This document shows positions 22,900 to 33,018 of a stretch of 64,000 nucleotides of DNA, one piece after another. This DNA comes from Acanthochlamys bracteata. Taxonomy: Eukaryota; Streptophyta; Magnoliopsida; Pandanales; Velloziaceae. Made by a program: the position numbers and the translations under genes. The notes under the pieces are model-generated. The model was not told where the DNA came from and ran no database searches. It saw only the letters and a program-made list of their open reading frames with translations. The stretch's first letter is position 1; each line of letters begins with the position of its first letter. The stretch covers positions 10,664,001-10,728,000 of the forward strand of contig CM034127.1 of assembly GCA_019914995.1 (NCBI GenBank). Reading direction: 5' to 3'.

Positions 22900-25570
22900 C
22901 TAGAAGAAAGTACCTTCAGGAGGTTGGACAAGCTTCCGGTTATGCGGGGCTGCCATTTCCTTCTTCAGCTGTGTGAGTACATCCTCCATGGTGTAGTCCC
23001 GCTGCCAATTTGCCAAGACACCAAACTTTTTTGGCTCTACCTACACAATTAACCAGAAGACCATCAACCTTTCAATTATGACAACTGCAAGATGTGTAAC
23101 GTACACAAAGAAAGAAGAAATGAATATTAAAGTAGAAAAAGTGAGATATGCAGTACCACTCCTGTCTCATGATTAACGCATGTCATGTTGATCCGCGAGT
23201 GGAAACGAACCCTTGGTGGCTTGTCTGGATAGTCCGTATCACAGAACAACTTCAGCTGATAGATGCGCCCCTCATGAACAGTCTTCCCCAGATAACAAAA
23301 TTTTGAAACTATCAGATGACCACAACTTTAAATATAGAGAACACTAAGAATATAGACAGTCACATCCTACTAACATTGTGAGGTCCGATGATTGTGCCAG
23401 TCCAAGATTTCATGTAAATGTCATCACTGTCATCCATTCCATAACTTACAGTTCCATCACCAATGCCCTTTTCTCCACGTTCAAGTTCCTCCAGCAATCT
23501 AAAGTTCCTAGGAACTACAGAAAAAGCATACATAGTTACTGGCAACACTTACAGCATTCATCATAGGTAAAAACCATAAACAGGAAGCTAGTACACCCAT
23601 CATTCATCCCAAAAAATACAGTCAACAGAAACCTATACGTATCTATTTAAAACTGCACCCACATGAATGTTGTAGTCAGCCTGACAGGCAATCTAGAGCA
23701 ATGTGTCCCTAAGAGAAACTAGCTCATAAAGATAAGTCAGCATTTTAGTATTATATAAGCAATTGGGTGAATGATTCTTACAAACAAAACCTCACAGTGC
23801 TTATGGCTACCAATCCACTATAGGAAAATGACATACTTGCAAAAGATCCACTATCTAAGGGCAGTTGAACCTATGGGATATCCGATGAACCAAAAGACCT
23901 AAGCATAAAAAGCAGAGGGGAAAATCTCATTATAGACCAATCAATTAAGAAATCGGATTGATGATTTCAAGAGGATTCATGATTGGATGGGCATCCATAC
24001 TTCTTTTATTGGATGATAGTTAAGGAGCACAAGAAATTTCTCTATCACTAGAAAACAAGCACAAAAACTCAAATCAGTTGTGAGATGAGTGGTAGTCTCT
24101 AGTAAATTTCTAGTTCAACTCTGTCTGGCAAGTTTATATTTGAGCTTCTTTAACTTAAATAACTCAAAGAGTGGATGAAGCAGATACAATTTTCAAAACA
24201 GGTGCTCATGTAGTTTCTCCAGAAGATGGTGGTTATTCAAGTTTAAAAGGTACTGAAGCAGCTAGAGTTAAGAATCAAAGAGGTAGCTTAGCCTTCATCT
24301 CAGTCTAACTGAATATGTTGTCCAATAGTTTCAAACGATATTAGCAAACTAGCATGTCTACATTTTATGTACAGAAGAAAAGAAAAAAAAAGAACTACGC
24401 AGAATGCAGATGTGGCAATGTAATATATATGGGTGCGTTTGGGATTGCTTATGAAATGGAGCTTTTCTGAAATAGAAGATATTTTTGTCCTTTTTGAAAA
24501 ACGAGCTCTATTTTTTTTACTTCCAAAAAAATAATAAAAATATGTAATAAAAAGATCTCATTACATAGAATTTTTCTACACTTTCTAAATTTTTAAATAC
24601 TTATAAAATATGTATTGAAAAACGTTAAATAGAAAATTGAAAAGTTTTGTTGGGGAAAAGCAAAAACAAATGCACCCTATAATATACTTGTGCACTAGGA
24701 AGATGACACTATACAAGGAAGTAGGATAACTGAAATACATTGAAAGTAAACTAATATCCAATACGACCTATTTTCACCATGCTTGTAAATTTATAATGAG
24801 GCCAGAAAAAAAGTCATTTGATAAAGTTTAAGACTCCAGTGCCCTTTATATCAAAGCATATATAGTGGAATCTCCCAATTGCTTAGAGAAGGAACTAAAG
24901 GCTACATCCTAGATAGACATAAACTACAAAATCTAGATCAAACTAAAAATTGCATAGAGCCAAACTACAAATTTCCAGAGAGAGATTTTCCTACAAATTA
25001 CACAAGTGAACCTCAAATACCAATGATGCTTTTGTTCTCTTAGCATTCAAATGGGTTTTAATCAGTAAAAAAATCTCCAAGACATGCAAACTTGTATCAA
25101 GAATATGTAAGACATCCTTATATAAAGCTACTACCAGACACCAGAGCTTACTGAGCAAGCTTCAAAACCCAGAATTATCCAATTTCTCAACATTTCCCAA
25201 AATCAATAGCAAAATCTACAAATCAAGACATCAAAGTCTAGTACTGGAATCCCATAATCTAACCAAATTGAACACCTAATACACAAAGAAAACCTGCAAA
25301 AATTACTCCAGAGATTCAGCTAGTGCATATTACAAAATCACCAACAGCAATTGAGACAAATCATTCCACAGCAATCCATGAAATCCACTATTCTATCTAA
25401 AACAAGAAACAAACAAGCCACATCCAATATAATCACTGCTAGCAACAATAACATAGATCTCTCCAAATCAAACAACGATCAACAACCAGAGAGCAACAAA
25501 ATCAATAATCTTAATAAGGAATTTTCGATATTAGAAGATTGGAAATGATCGATTCCACACCAAGAGCCAT
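22900..25570 (-). CDS. UEV1: Ubiquitin-conjugating enzyme E2 variant, UEV1/MMZ type
   Basis: UEV1 proteins lack the catalytic Cys and pair with UBC13 (UBC35/36 in plants) to build K63-linked ubiquitin chains, including in DNA-damage tolerance. Exons on the minus strand: 25570-25561, 23514-23375, 23282-23157 and 23040-22900, giving 138 residues. The core is very well conserved: [59 protein letters not shown] and the family C-terminus [11 protein letters not shown]. Where E2s carry the active Cys this protein follows the UEV pattern, so it is a variant, not an enzyme. The weak point is exon 1: only ATGGCTCTTG fits the required phase, with a mediocre donor (GTGTGG), giving MAL directly before VPRNF. 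Relatives have about eight more residues (MTLGSGG...), so a different first exon is possible. Intron 1 (about 2 kb) holds a MITE. Confidence 0.85.
24431..24677. mobile_element. MITE-like non-autonomous DNA transposon
   Basis: A 247-base AT-rich element with terminal inverted repeats GGGTGCGTTTG on the left and CAAATGCACCC on the right (one mismatch). It is flanked by TAT on both sides, possibly a 3-base target duplication. It has no coding capacity and lies in UEV1 intron 1. Its superfamily (PIF/Harbinger or hAT-like) cannot be settled from this. Confidence 0.6.
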
Positions 25571-26516
25571 GGCGAACTCGATTCTAGTCTATCTTTAGTT
25601 CTTCTTTTTTTTTTTTTTGGTTTTTCAATATATCTGTCTCAAGACTTCGGCTTGTTAAGGCCAAAACAAAATGAGAGAGAGAGTGAGCGCTCGAAGACCG
25701 TCTTAGCAATTCATACTGGCCAGCAAAATATAGTCCGATTTAGTAGTTCGAATTAATAGCCGAGTAGACACGGTAATAGAATACCGTGATTATATGTTGT
25801 AGGTTCCCGTCATTCCCTATTTCTGTCTGTAAAATCGGTTTAAACTCGGGCTATAAAAGGATACGAGGAATCTAGTTTCCATTTTCCCGTAATGGGTGGA
25901 TTCGTGAAGGCAACGCGGAGACGTCAGGACAGTTGGAAGCGTTAAAAGATCTGCTGGAAAGTTGAATGCTGGTCGTTGAAGCCGGCTGCGGTTATGATGC
26001 TAGAGGCTTATTTTAATTATATAAAATAAGTTTTTAAAATAAATTTAACAAAAATAAAATTCAGTAGAAAATTTAATTCGATAAAAATAGAATATTAAAT
26101 AATATTAAATAAATAAAATGAAATTTGATAAAAATAAATTTTGATGTAATAAAACTAAAAACATGGTTTTAGCTAACCCGAGTTATAATCTCCGTTACCA
26201 CTAAAATGAACCAAGTATTCAACATCCTATATAATCCCCGTTACCACTAACCTGCTATCTATTGGATCTTAACTGATTGGGCCTTTTTATTACAAAAGGG
26301 CCAAAAAATCTAAACCTCCGATTCTTCCGAGTCTCGAATTTGTGATTCTTTTCCTTCGTGTTTACAACAAAAGGAATCAGTTCAATTCGAAGCCTTTCAT
26401 GCAAGGCAAGGTCTCCGTGCAAGCTAAGAACCTCCTTCATTCGCTTTTATCATTACACTGCTACTATATATATGTAACACACCTCCTCCCCATTGCAGCT
26501 CCGCAATCAAACTACA
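25571..26516. other. Shared upstream region of two divergent genes
   Basis: The UEV1 gene (-) and the acidic protein gene (+) are head to head across about 950 bases. A poly-T run (25605-25618) and a GA-rich patch lie near the UEV1 side. A TATATATAT stretch at about 26465-26473 lies near the other gene. The middle is AT-rich without features. Confidence 0.45.
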
Positions 26517-27047
26517 ATGCATCAGCACCAGCAGGAACACGACCAACGCCGGCTCGAGCACGATAACCGAGGCACGGTTTCTTCAGTACTCACCCGCGAT
26601 CTCTTATCCCTCGGCAAGAAATCCGATCACCACAAGCACGGGGACAGTACTGATGATCACTCATCTGGATCAGACACCGGTAACAACGCAAACCCGAAGG
26701 TTGTAGCACTCGCTGGAGATAACAACCGTGCCATAATGCATGCAGCGGGACTTGAAGATGCTGAGGCTGCTCATGGTTTGTTGTTCGGTGGCGGAAGCAA
26801 CGAGCGGCTTTGGGCGCTTGCTAATAGCAATAATTACCAGGCTGCTAACAATTCTATTATGATTGGTGGGAGTTGCAATGCTGAAGATCCTGCTATTCAT
26901 ATAGTGATTGAGGATTTTGGAGATGATGATGAAGAAGACGATGATGACAATCACATGCATGGGAGGAAAGAGAATAAAAAGAAGAAGGATTTCAGCGATA
27001 AGGAAGAACAGGACCATGAGACTGAGAAAGACACTGATAGCGAGTGA
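26517..27047 (+). CDS. Unrecognised acidic, low-complexity protein
   Basis: A single-exon frame of 176 residues counted from the ATG at 26517 (an in-frame ATG at 26493 is possible). I prefer 26517 because the TATA-like stretch at about 26465-26473 would put transcription start near or after 26493. The N-terminus is His/Gln-rich (HQHQQEHDQRR). A more ordered part includes TRDLLSLGKK and a Gly/Ala/Asn-rich middle. The end is strongly acidic then charged (DDDEEDDDD, KKKKD, ETEKDTDSE). No signal peptide or membrane span is seen. A pyrimidine-rich tract ending CCCCATTGCAG just upstream looks like a splice acceptor, so this may instead be the last exon of a longer gene. No family recognised. Confidence 0.5.
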   Translation: MHQHQQEHDQRRLEHDNRGTVSSVLTRDLLSLGKKSDHHKHGDSTDDHSSGSDTGNNANPKVVALAGDNNRAIMHAAGLEDAEAAHGLLFGGGSNERLWALANSNNYQAANNSIMIGGSCNAEDPAIHIVIEDFGDDDEEDDDDNHMHGRKENKKKKDFSDKEEQDHETEKDTDSE

Positions 27048-27359
27048 TAAAATAGCAGTACACTAGTGTAATTAGTAGAATAAAATTTGTCGGATGTTTG
27101 GTCTGATGTGCTTTTGTCTCTTGTTTTTTATTAAGTAATACAATTATGTAAAGTAAAAAATTTCTTAATCATAAAAATTTGATAAGAATAAATACTCAAC
27201 GAACGTCCCAATAAACCCCCGCCCTAGCTCAAACATCCTATCCCTTGTAATAGTGATCGAACGAAATTTAAAATAAATATATACCATAATTCTTTACTTA
27301 ACAGGGATCGAAAAATTTCACCTTCTACATATCTTTTCGTGATCAAATAGCTGTTTGCC
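27048..27359. other. Spacer downstream of the acidic protein gene
   Basis: About 300 AT-rich bases without a recognised feature, presumably holding the 3' end of the preceding gene. Confidence 0.4.
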
Positions 27360-28298
27360 ATAAACCATTTTACTAGATAAATGCAATTTTCTGCCAATAA
27401 ATAATACCCTAGACAATTCAAAGAGAATTTGAGGCAAAGGTTCCGTTCATCCCAGCTCTCATCAAAGATGTCGTTTGTCTAATCAATCAAATATATATAT
27501 ATAATATATATATATCTTACATTTTATTGAAGGTCAAGTTTCCTGCATAACACAATTTAGACAAATACAATCACAGTTCAAACCCACATAACATATATTC
27601 AAGCCAATAATTCAACTCCCTAGAATTCAAACAGCCAAGCTTCTACATATTCTTTCTGACTGGGCGCTCATTCACATCAGAATTCCATAAAACAGAAGCA
27701 GCATTGCCGGTATTTTTATAGAGGGACAAACAGGAGAAGAGCAAGACAAATGAACATGATCGCCTTATCAGGACTAACAGTAGAGGAGAGAGTTACACGC
27801 AACAGATTCAGCGTCTAGCTAAAACCATTTGCTGCAAGTGCTGCAGCTGTCAATCTCCTAACAAATACCATCATGTTCCATCACAATCACATTTCAAGTG
27901 CAAAATGCGAGTACTCAAACATATAAGTACGGCAAACCCCAGCAAGTAGCTTCTTCTTAATTAAGACCTTGTTTAGAAGGAAGTACCTTCAGGAGGTTGG
28001 ACAAGCTTCTGGTTGTGTGGGGCTGCAATTTCCTTCCTCAGCTGTTTGAGGACATCCTCCATGGTGTAATGTCTCTGCCAATTTGCCAAGAGATCAAAGT
28101 TTTCTGGCTCTACATACACAAATTAACCAGAAGCTCATCAAACTTTCAATTGCGACAACTATAAGATGTACAACGTGCATGAAGAAGAAGAAGAGAAGAT
28201 AAGATGAATACAAATTAGAGCGAAATGAGCGATGCAATACCATTCCTGTCCCGTCATTAACGCATGTCATATTGATACGCTGAGTGGAATGAACCCTT
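27360..28298. repeat. Segmental duplicate of the UEV1 3' half and its downstream flank
   Basis: This block matches about 22510-23225 in the same orientation. Shared pieces include ATACCCTAGACAATTCA, CAACAGATTCAGC followed by TCTAGCTAAAACCATTT, and TACCATCATGTTCCA, then the coding exons. The match stops abruptly near 28298, where unrelated AT-rich DNA begins. Intron and flank are retained, so the copy arose by DNA duplication and not by retroposition. A TA-rich microsatellite (about 27489-27513) lies inside. Confidence 0.8.
27973..28298 (-). pseudogene. Partial UEV1 pseudogene (last exon and part of exon 3)
   Basis: The copy of the last exon spans 28113-27973, the same 141-base length as in the intact gene. 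It still reads [14 protein letters not shown] and ends PPEGTSF plus stop. The exon-3 copy (28298-28241) retains INMTCVN but is interrupted and out of register at its upstream end. The splice acceptor before the last exon is altered (GTAT where the intact gene has GTAG directly at the junction). Exons 1 and 2 and the start of exon 3 are absent. A functional product is very unlikely. Confidence 0.85.
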
Positions 28299-28673
28299 TC
28301 CAAAAATAAAATTTGTTTTTATAACACTTAAAAAAATATAATAAATAATTATAAATTTTTATTACGTAAGTTTTATATTAAAATTTTAATATTTTATAAA
28401 AATATTACATAATATGAAATAAATAATTTTGTTTGAAACGTTGAAAGGTCAAAGACAACGTCCTCCGTTTCAGGGCATGTGTCCACGTTGCAGCAACCTT
28501 CTAAAGGTGTCGCGCACACGGGCGTGCATCGTGGATGTAACTTAAAAAGTTTTTAACCAGCTGGTATGTCTCAATTAATGAGCCTATGAACCCAATAGCT
28601 AATTAAGTAATTAACATTTTGAGCGATGATAGAGCTGTTCTTTCACTAGTTGATACATTCGCAATTCTGTTGC
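28299..28673. promoter_or_regulatory. Upstream region of the first metallothionein gene
   Basis: The left half is AT-rich filler. Around 28470-28515 it becomes GC-richer, with an ACGT core (GTCCACGTTG) and CGTGCATCGTG, reminiscent of ABRE and RY seed elements. Type 4 metallothioneins are known to be ABA- and seed-regulated, so the match is plausible but unproven. Confidence 0.35.
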
Positions 28674-28680
28674 TATAAAT
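28674..28680 (+). promoter_or_regulatory. TATA box of the first MT4 gene
   Basis: TATAAAT lies 51 bases upstream of the start codon at 28725. Confidence 0.55.
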
Positions 28681-28724
28681 CTGTTAATCGGTTCGGAGTT
28701 CTTTCAGTCACAAGCCAAACAATC

Positions 28725-29061
28725 ATGGCTGATGCTACCTGTGATGACAAGTGCGGCTGCGGTACACCATGCCCTGGTGGCGAAGCTTGCAAGTATATTC
28801 CTAGCTCCTTGTTTTTCCAAATTTTCTAATAAGGCTAGTCTTTTACCTGCGTTATTGAACATGCACTGTTAATTATTCAGGTGTACTACGAGTGCGGCTG
28901 GGCTGACGACGGCAACAGAAGTTCGGCATGCGACTTGTTCATGCGGTGCGCACTGTAGCTGCACACCGTGCACTCTTTGTGGTACAGCAACGGCAACTGC
29001 TGTTAGGAGAGGGTCATGTACCTGTGGAGCTACGTGCGAATGCCCAGTCTGTCCTAATTGA
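28725..29061 (+). CDS. MT4: Type 4 (Ec-type) metallothionein, copy 1
   Basis: Small cytosolic metal-binding protein; MT4/Ec proteins store zinc in seeds and are ABA-responsive in known cases. Two exons, 28725-28792 and 28881-29061, encode 82 residues, the usual family length. It has 17 Cys in three clusters: CDDKCGCGTPC with EACKC at the N-terminus, CSCGAHCSCTPCTLC in the middle and CTCGATCECPVC at the C-terminus. The Ala/Thr-rich linkers between them lack aromatics. The phase-2 intron after the first five Cys matches the next copy exactly, which confirms the model. A tandem relative follows at 30782. Confidence 0.92.
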
Positions 29062-29326
29062 TCATATCTACTACATGATCATCTTGATGCATGAAGAACA
29101 GAGTGCTCTGCTCTCTATATTCCTGAGAATGATATATGTAAAAATCAGAAGAATCATGTTATATATGTATCATGTTTGTATATTTTAGTTAGTATCAGTA
29201 TATTTTAATTGCTTCTTACACATCTTGCTGTTCTGTAAAGGCGTGGACTATTCTGGTTCTGGTATCCCTTGAGGAATAATGTGTCATTAGAGTACACTCC
29301 AAAAACTTTAAAATTATAAGTTTTAG

Positions 29327-29538
29327 ATGTGTTTTGATTATTTATTAAAATACGGGACGAATTGTTAACATTGTTTTTTATATAATATTTAGACCGTTTA
29401 AAATAAATTATTGTAGATTTTTTATAAATTAAATATTTGGTCGATCATTTAATTTTTAATCCAGATTTTGTTTTGAAAAAAAATATAGTTTTTAGTAATT
29501 CTGAGAAGAGATATTAGTTGATAAAAATCAAAACACAT
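29327..29538. mobile_element. Possible short MITE with 13-base terminal inverted repeats
   Basis: ATGTGTTTTGATT at the left end is matched exactly by AATCAAAACACAT at the right end, 212 bases overall. The interior is AT-rich and noncoding. No clear target-site duplication was seen, so a chance inverted repeat remains possible. Confidence 0.4.
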
Positions 29539-30565
29539 ACTTAAGAAATTGAAAGATAGGAAATCTTAGTTTCTAAAGTCCAGCTCCATCAAACGAATTA
29601 AACTAGTATTATGTCCATCTGCAATCATAATATCACCTATCTAACTCGGTGTCACCTCTCTGTTACTTCTAAAATAAAATTCTTCTCTTGTGCATTTTTT
29701 CCTTCTCTGTTCGGAAATTTTTCTTCAACCATCAGATAACTTATTCCAAAGATGGTGGCGCCATTTTTTTGTTTCTTGAACTTCTTTTTCTTTTTTTCTT
29801 TGTGATAAAAACACACTGTTTTATTTCTTCTTTTCACAGGTTGAGGTTCATTTTTCCTTGATGGGTTTCCAAGGAAGGAAAAGAATGTTAAATGATATAA
29901 AAGAGAAGGGAAGGTTTTTGTTTTTTATTTTTATTCTTATTTTTTGAATAAACGGGTACTCATGTCACAATCTGATTGGTGAGTGATGTAAGGATTTGGA
30001 CCCATCAAAACACTACCAAGTTCAATAGATAAAGATCAATCATTGAATGTTCACCCCAAACAAAAATATCAATAAATCAAGTCTGCAATTACATCCTCTT
30101 AGTGATAAATATCACAAAGTTTACAATCAGTAAATCACACTAACAGATATACACTTACTAATAAAAAATTCCAAAAGATGATGGTATGTAGTAATAAAAA
30201 ACCCATCCAAATCCTATACATAGAGTAATAATCATCATGGCTTTTTAAACTAAATAAGACTTCACAGTTTCATCGTCAACAAAACCACCATCATTACATA
30301 TTTTCGCAACCCATAGAAAGAGACAGGCGGTATCATTCCCATATGGTGTGATTAATAATTTTTTGGCCCATTTGGGACATGTATTGATTGGAATTTTTCC
30401 ATGTAGATAAGCACGATGAATGAATCAATATAAGTCAAGCAAGCAAGATAACATCACGTAGCTAGCTAATGTCTTAAAATAACAAACAGTAGCATTCCAT
30501 GATAATGTTTTGGATAAACATGGCAAGTGTTCTTCCATCACCGGACCACCACGGGCCGCAGTGAT

Positions 30566-30605
30566 CCTACATTGCGCCGCGTGGTACTGGCGCAATCCAC
30601 GTAGG
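30566..30605. promoter_or_regulatory. GC-rich hairpin with ACGT element upstream of the second MT4 gene
   Basis: ATTGCGCC (30571-30578) and GGCGCAAT (30589-30596) form a perfect inverted repeat around GCGTGGTACT. Outer CCTAC and GTAGG extend the symmetry. The right arm runs into CCACGTAGG, an ABRE-like ACGT core about 180 bases before the start codon. It could be a protein-binding palindrome for bZIP factors. Confidence 0.35.
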
Positions 30606-30692
30606 TGTCCATCAATCTCTAGTGCTCAAAACCATTCATTAATAATTTACGAATGATTTCATGCTTCATCGATCTTGTAACATTTTTGCCAT

Positions 30693-30700
30693 TATAAATA
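30693..30700 (+). promoter_or_regulatory. TATA box of the second MT4 gene
   Basis: TATAAATA lies 89 bases before the start codon at 30782. Confidence 0.5.
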
Positions 30701-30781
30701 TCTGTTCATACCTTGATATAATTTTCACCAGAAAACCTTAATTTTCTCAGTTAAAAGTTAGAAGGTTCTAGACAATCATCA

Positions 30782-31134
30782 ATGGCTGACTCAAAGCAGT
30801 GCGATGAGGTGTGCGGCTGCACCATTCCCTGCTCCGGCGGGTCTTCTTGCAGGTAACACTAGTTATATACACCAGATCAATCGCAGTTTCAATATTTGAT
30901 TAATCTCTGAAGTTTCATATTTGTATGTATGTCTGTAGGTGTGCAAGAACAAGTGGTGGTAGTAGCGTTCGGTCACCGGAAAGGCACATGACATGTAGCT
31001 GTGGTGCACACTGTAGCTGTGCGCCGTGTTCGGTTTGCGAACCGGCGACGGCCGAGGAAGAAGAAGAGTGCTCACGGAGGAACAACTGTACCTGCGGTGC
31101 CGGATGCATGTGTATCACCTGCGCCCGTTCTTGA
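30782..31134 (+). CDS. MT4: Type 4 (Ec-type) metallothionein, copy 2
   Basis: Two exons, 30782-30852 and 30939-31134, encode 88 residues. The Cys layout follows copy 1: CDEVCGCTIPC and CRC, then CSCGAHCSCAPCSVC, then CTCGAGCMCITC. The second linker differs sharply: it is acidic (EEEEE) and carries an additional Cys, giving 18 instead of 17. The intron has the same phase and position as in copy 1, so the pair arose by tandem duplication followed by clear divergence. Zinc binding by the three Cys clusters is expected; the effect of the acidic linker is unknown. Confidence 0.92.
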
Positions 31135-32166
31135 TGATCGATCGATCAATGAAAAATGTCTCAGTGTCTCTATATATTGGTGTTCAGGTTGGGAATTGTA
31201 TGCTTTTAAATGTACAGGTTAACCCACCTGGTTGTATATATATGACTGAATAAATATGCTTAATAATGATATGGTTACTGTGTGTTATTATCCAGTTATG
31301 TTCTTGTTTCCAAAAAAAAAAAGAAAGAAAAAGAAAAAAAAGTTATGTAATGTTTCGGGGAAGGGAATGGTTTGATATCAAGCAATCTATTCAAAGGAGG
31401 TGAATATTACATACATGGATAGTATGTAGTTAATTTAGTGTTAGTTATGTAAAAATAGAAAATAAACGTAAGTAGAAAGCATGAGTCTTAGAGCTTTTTC
31501 TAGAACCGAGCTTGAAGGGGAAGAGCGTGAGGAAGAGAATATATTTTTCTGAATAGCTTTTTGAAACCAAATATTTGCTTATGTTGTTTTCCTGAATAGT
31601 TTATAATTTTCTTCTTTGTAGGATAAATACAGGTGCGTTTTGGCATCACATTCCAGTGTTGTTTGGTTCAACTTGTCAAAAAACTAATTTTTTTAATTTT
31701 TAATTTTATATTTTATATTTTTAATATCTATTTTATAAATTATTTAAAACATTTATTTAAAAGTATTAAAAATATAAAAAAAATTTACTTAAAAATTTTT
31801 TTTATTATATATTTTTATTATTTTTTTAAATAAAAAATAAAATTCTTTTTTCAAAAAAATAAATATATTTTTCATTTTAAAAAAATTTTATTTCAAGCAC
31901 TTTCAAATTCTATATCAATTTTTGAGCTTTTAAAGAAAAAATATTGCATAGTTTTTTTTAGAAAATTGTTTATTTCAAACTTTGCCCACAGTTTTATTTT
32001 GAAAGCTTAAATAAACAATGAGGTATTTAATTAAAAATACTTCTCTTTCGACCTAACTCAACTCACTCTCAGAAGAATAGAAATTCAATACCGTTTCAGA
32101 TGTATTTTTTTTGATTCTGCTAAACTTTTGCATGACTGATTATTGTTCTCGTGTATTGTTTTTCAG
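31135..32166. other. Spacer after MT4 copy 2
   Basis: Holds the 3' end of copy 2, a purine-rich low-complexity run (31311-31342) and, from about 31631, a very AT-rich block that starts with GGTGCGTTTTGG like the MITE at 24431. No gene is seen. Confidence 0.45.
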
Positions 32167-32316
32167 GTGCACAATGATGAGTGCAGGAATCTGTGGATCT
32201 GCAGGGAAGACGGTTGGAAATGAATGTTCCCTGCAACTGTTGGAAAAAACTGTGCCTGTTCTACCTGTGCAACTGTTGGAAAAACATGTAAATGCTCTAC
32301 CTGTGCTAACAAGTAA
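32167..32316 (+). pseudogene. Degraded third MT4-like copy (second exon only)
   Basis: After TTTTTCAG the sequence reads CTMMSAGICGSAGK, similar to the start of exon 2 of copy 1 (CTTSAAG). In a shifted frame the end reads NCACSTCATVGKTCKCSTC, then ANK and stop, with clear Cys-x-Cys metallothionein spacing. A unit of about 36-39 bases around GCAACTGTTGGAAAAA is tandemly duplicated. No first exon is found upstream, and no single frame covers both parts. It is best read as a relic of a third family member. Confidence 0.5.
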
Positions 32317-33018
32317 TAAGTCAATAGTATGATTATACATACACTACCACTAGCCGTTTAGCTACTTTAAAAAGATTGTATTCTGTGGAGATGGTGTATG
32401 AATTGTTGAAATTTTGTTATGCAATTAAATCCATGTTTGGGAAGCTTAAAAAATGAACTTTTTTAGAAAATTTCTTTTATGTTTTTTGAAATAAAATACT
32501 TGTACATGTAATTATTTCGTGACGCACAATTTTTCAAAACATTGTGCTTTCAAGATCAAAGGCCATGCTAAACATGGCTTAACTGTCATGCATAACACTA
32601 TGCTTGTGTTACTCTGTTTTTCCTTTTCTGTGATGCAAAGCAAGATGGTTTTCTTTGGAGGCTGCGTTTCATTTCTGGACAACACTTTAGGGTGGTGAGC
32701 TAGACCATACATGCAGTTCATATTCTAAGTTGGAGCTTCTTATCCTGAAATTGAATCAGATTGAATCTTCAGACCTTTTATAAGGATATGCCCTGCGGAG
32801 ATCCTTATTTAGATTGAGAGCTTCAACAAATATGGCTATGTTGTTTCAAATGGGCAAGGACCATAAGTAATTGCACCACAACAGCATATTTGTCAATAGA
32901 CACTGATAAGAAACAACCATCTACCTAGTAGAATACTATGAACAAATTAGAACATGCAATTCCTGATATGTTTGTCATTCCAAAAAAAGAAATCAAAGAG
33001 AATCAAACAATTACACAA
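32317..33018. other. Spacer before the 3' end of the TRM-like gene
   Basis: About 700 bases without a recognised gene; the right part should be the 3' untranslated region of the minus-strand gene. Confidence 0.45.

Larger units (their letters stand above)
29062..30692. other. Spacer between the two metallothionein genes
   Basis: Contains the 3' end of copy 1, a short inverted-repeat element (29327-29538) and AT-rich DNA. From about 30530 it holds a GC-richer promoter segment of copy 2. No other gene is seen. Confidence 0.5.

Noticed and set aside
26670-27017. 115-codon frame antisense to the acidic protein
   Set aside because: Mirror of acidic GAT/GAC/GAA codons giving artificial Ile/Phe/Leu runs.
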